From positions 3,472,001 through 3,536,000 of the forward strand of contig NZ_CP059162.1 in assembly GCF_013466605.1 (NCBI RefSeq): a DNA stretch of 64,000 bases, given 5' to 3'. The stretch comes from Pseudomonas chlororaphis subsp. aurantiaca. Its GTDB lineage: Bacteria > Pseudomonadota > Gammaproteobacteria > Pseudomonadales > Pseudomonadaceae. Shown one piece after another: positions 63,466 to 64,000 of the stretch (position 1 is the stretch's first letter; each line of letters begins with the position of its first letter). The notes beneath the pieces are model-generated. The model saw nothing but the letters and a program-made list of their open reading frames with translations, did not search any database and was not told the origin of the DNA. Position numbers and translations under genes: made by a program.

Positions 63466-64000
63466 GCCGTGGCCTGAAACTCGGCCTGGCGTTTGTCGTC
63501 CTGCTGCTGTGCGCTGGCCTGAGCCTGGCGGCCGGGGCGACCTGGATCGGGCCGTCGCAACTGCTTCAGGGCCTGCTGCAACCGGACAGCCTGAGCGCCG
63601 GCCAGCAGTTGATCTTCAGCAGTCGCTTGGCGCGCACCCTGATGGCCGTCGCCGTGGGCGCGAGCCTGGCGGTGGCGGGAGCGCTGATGCAGGCGCTGAC
63701 CCGCAACCCGCTGGCGTCGCCGGGGTTGTTCGGGGTGAATGCCGGGGCGACCTTTGCGATCATCCTGTGCTCGTCGCTGTTTGCCTTGTCGTCCATGAGC
63801 CAGTGGCTGTGGTGCGCCTTTATCGGTGCCGCGTTGGCCGGCAGCCTGGTGTGGCTGATCGGCAATCGCGGGCAGGGCAGCCTCAACCCGCTGCGCATCG
63901 TCCTGGCGGGGGCGGCGATCACCGCGTTGTTCTCCGCCTTCAGCCAGGCGTTGCTGGTGGTCAACGAGGAGGGGCTGGACACCGTGCTGTTCTGGCTCGC
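63462..64000 (+). CDS. cbrB: FecCD-type ferric siderophore permease (partial)
   Basis: The first 179 residues of a membrane permease; the gene runs off the right edge. Membrane segments start at about residue 5. [42 protein letters not shown] is the hallmark of BtuC/FecCD permeases. It should form the inner-membrane channel with CbrC and the ATPase CbrD, expected beyond the window. Confidence 0.92.
   Translation, partial: MSRGLKLGLAFVVLLLCAGLSLAAGATWIGPSQLLQGLLQPDSLSAGQQLIFSSRLARTLMAVAVGASLAVAGALMQALTRNPLASPGLFGVNAGATFAIILCSSLFALSSMSQWLWCAFIGAALAGSLVWLIGNRGQGSLNPLRIVLAGAAITALFSAFSQALLVVNEEGLDTVLFWL

Overview
The window is GC-rich, densely coded bacterial DNA with many ATGA-type gene overlaps. 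Gene content (OprD porin, phosphocholine phospholipase C, SpuB/PuuA-type polyamine genes, FecI/FecR iron signalling, an achromobactin-type operon, GTAGCCGCTG palindromic repeats) points to a fluorescent-group Pseudomonas. P. chlororaphis or a close relative is my best guess; this rests on family knowledge and no search was run. I saw no rRNA, tRNA, prophage, insertion sequence or CRISPR array.

Layout. 1-5.7 kb: phosphoribosyltransferase, polysaccharide deacetylase lipoprotein, a tiny Asp/Arg-rich lipoprotein, then a GNAT-cupin pair divergent from an aldehyde dehydrogenase across a promoter region with a long inverted repeat. 6.1-24.3 kb: a catabolic locus of unknown substrate: HAD hydrolase, DAO-family oxidase, dipeptide-type ABC importer with fused ATPases, a three-subunit opine-oxidase/HcnABC-like dehydrogenase, an ArgE-like deacetylase, a semialdehyde-type dehydrogenase, a tartrate/malate-type dehydrogenase, GhrA (opposite strand), a class III aminotransferase, a degenerate HAD protein and an Lrp regulator. 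24.3-28.3 kb: a DUF4198 periplasmic protein, a DUF1624 membrane protein and an OprD porin behind a perfect dyad that looks like a Zur box, suggesting a zinc-responsive unit.

28.4-37.1 kb: a DUF2235 hydrolase, a four-gene two-component/phosphorelay operon whose genes all overlap by 4 bases, a SnoaL-like secreted protein, an AraC regulator and an EAL phosphodiesterase. 37.3-42.3 kb: a glutamylated-putrescine uptake and catabolism operon (glutamate-putrescine ligase, PotF-type binding protein, PuuB-type oxidase) divergent from an AraC regulator. 42.3-47.5 kb: a patatin-like protein split by a membrane block, and a Tat-exported phospholipase C with a candidate Pho box.

47.5-64.0 kb: a complete achromobactin-type siderophore locus, running off the right edge: ECF sigma, FecR, TonB receptor with STN signalling domain, then acsF-acsD-acsE-yhcA-acsC-acsB-acsA-cbrA-cbrB. 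Candidate Fur boxes lie just ahead of the sigma gene and of acsF. Together the genes make diaminobutyrate, a decarboxylated amino-alcohol and citrate, condense them with three NRPS-independent synthetases, export the product through YhcA, and re-import the ferric form through the receptor and the Cbr ABC system.
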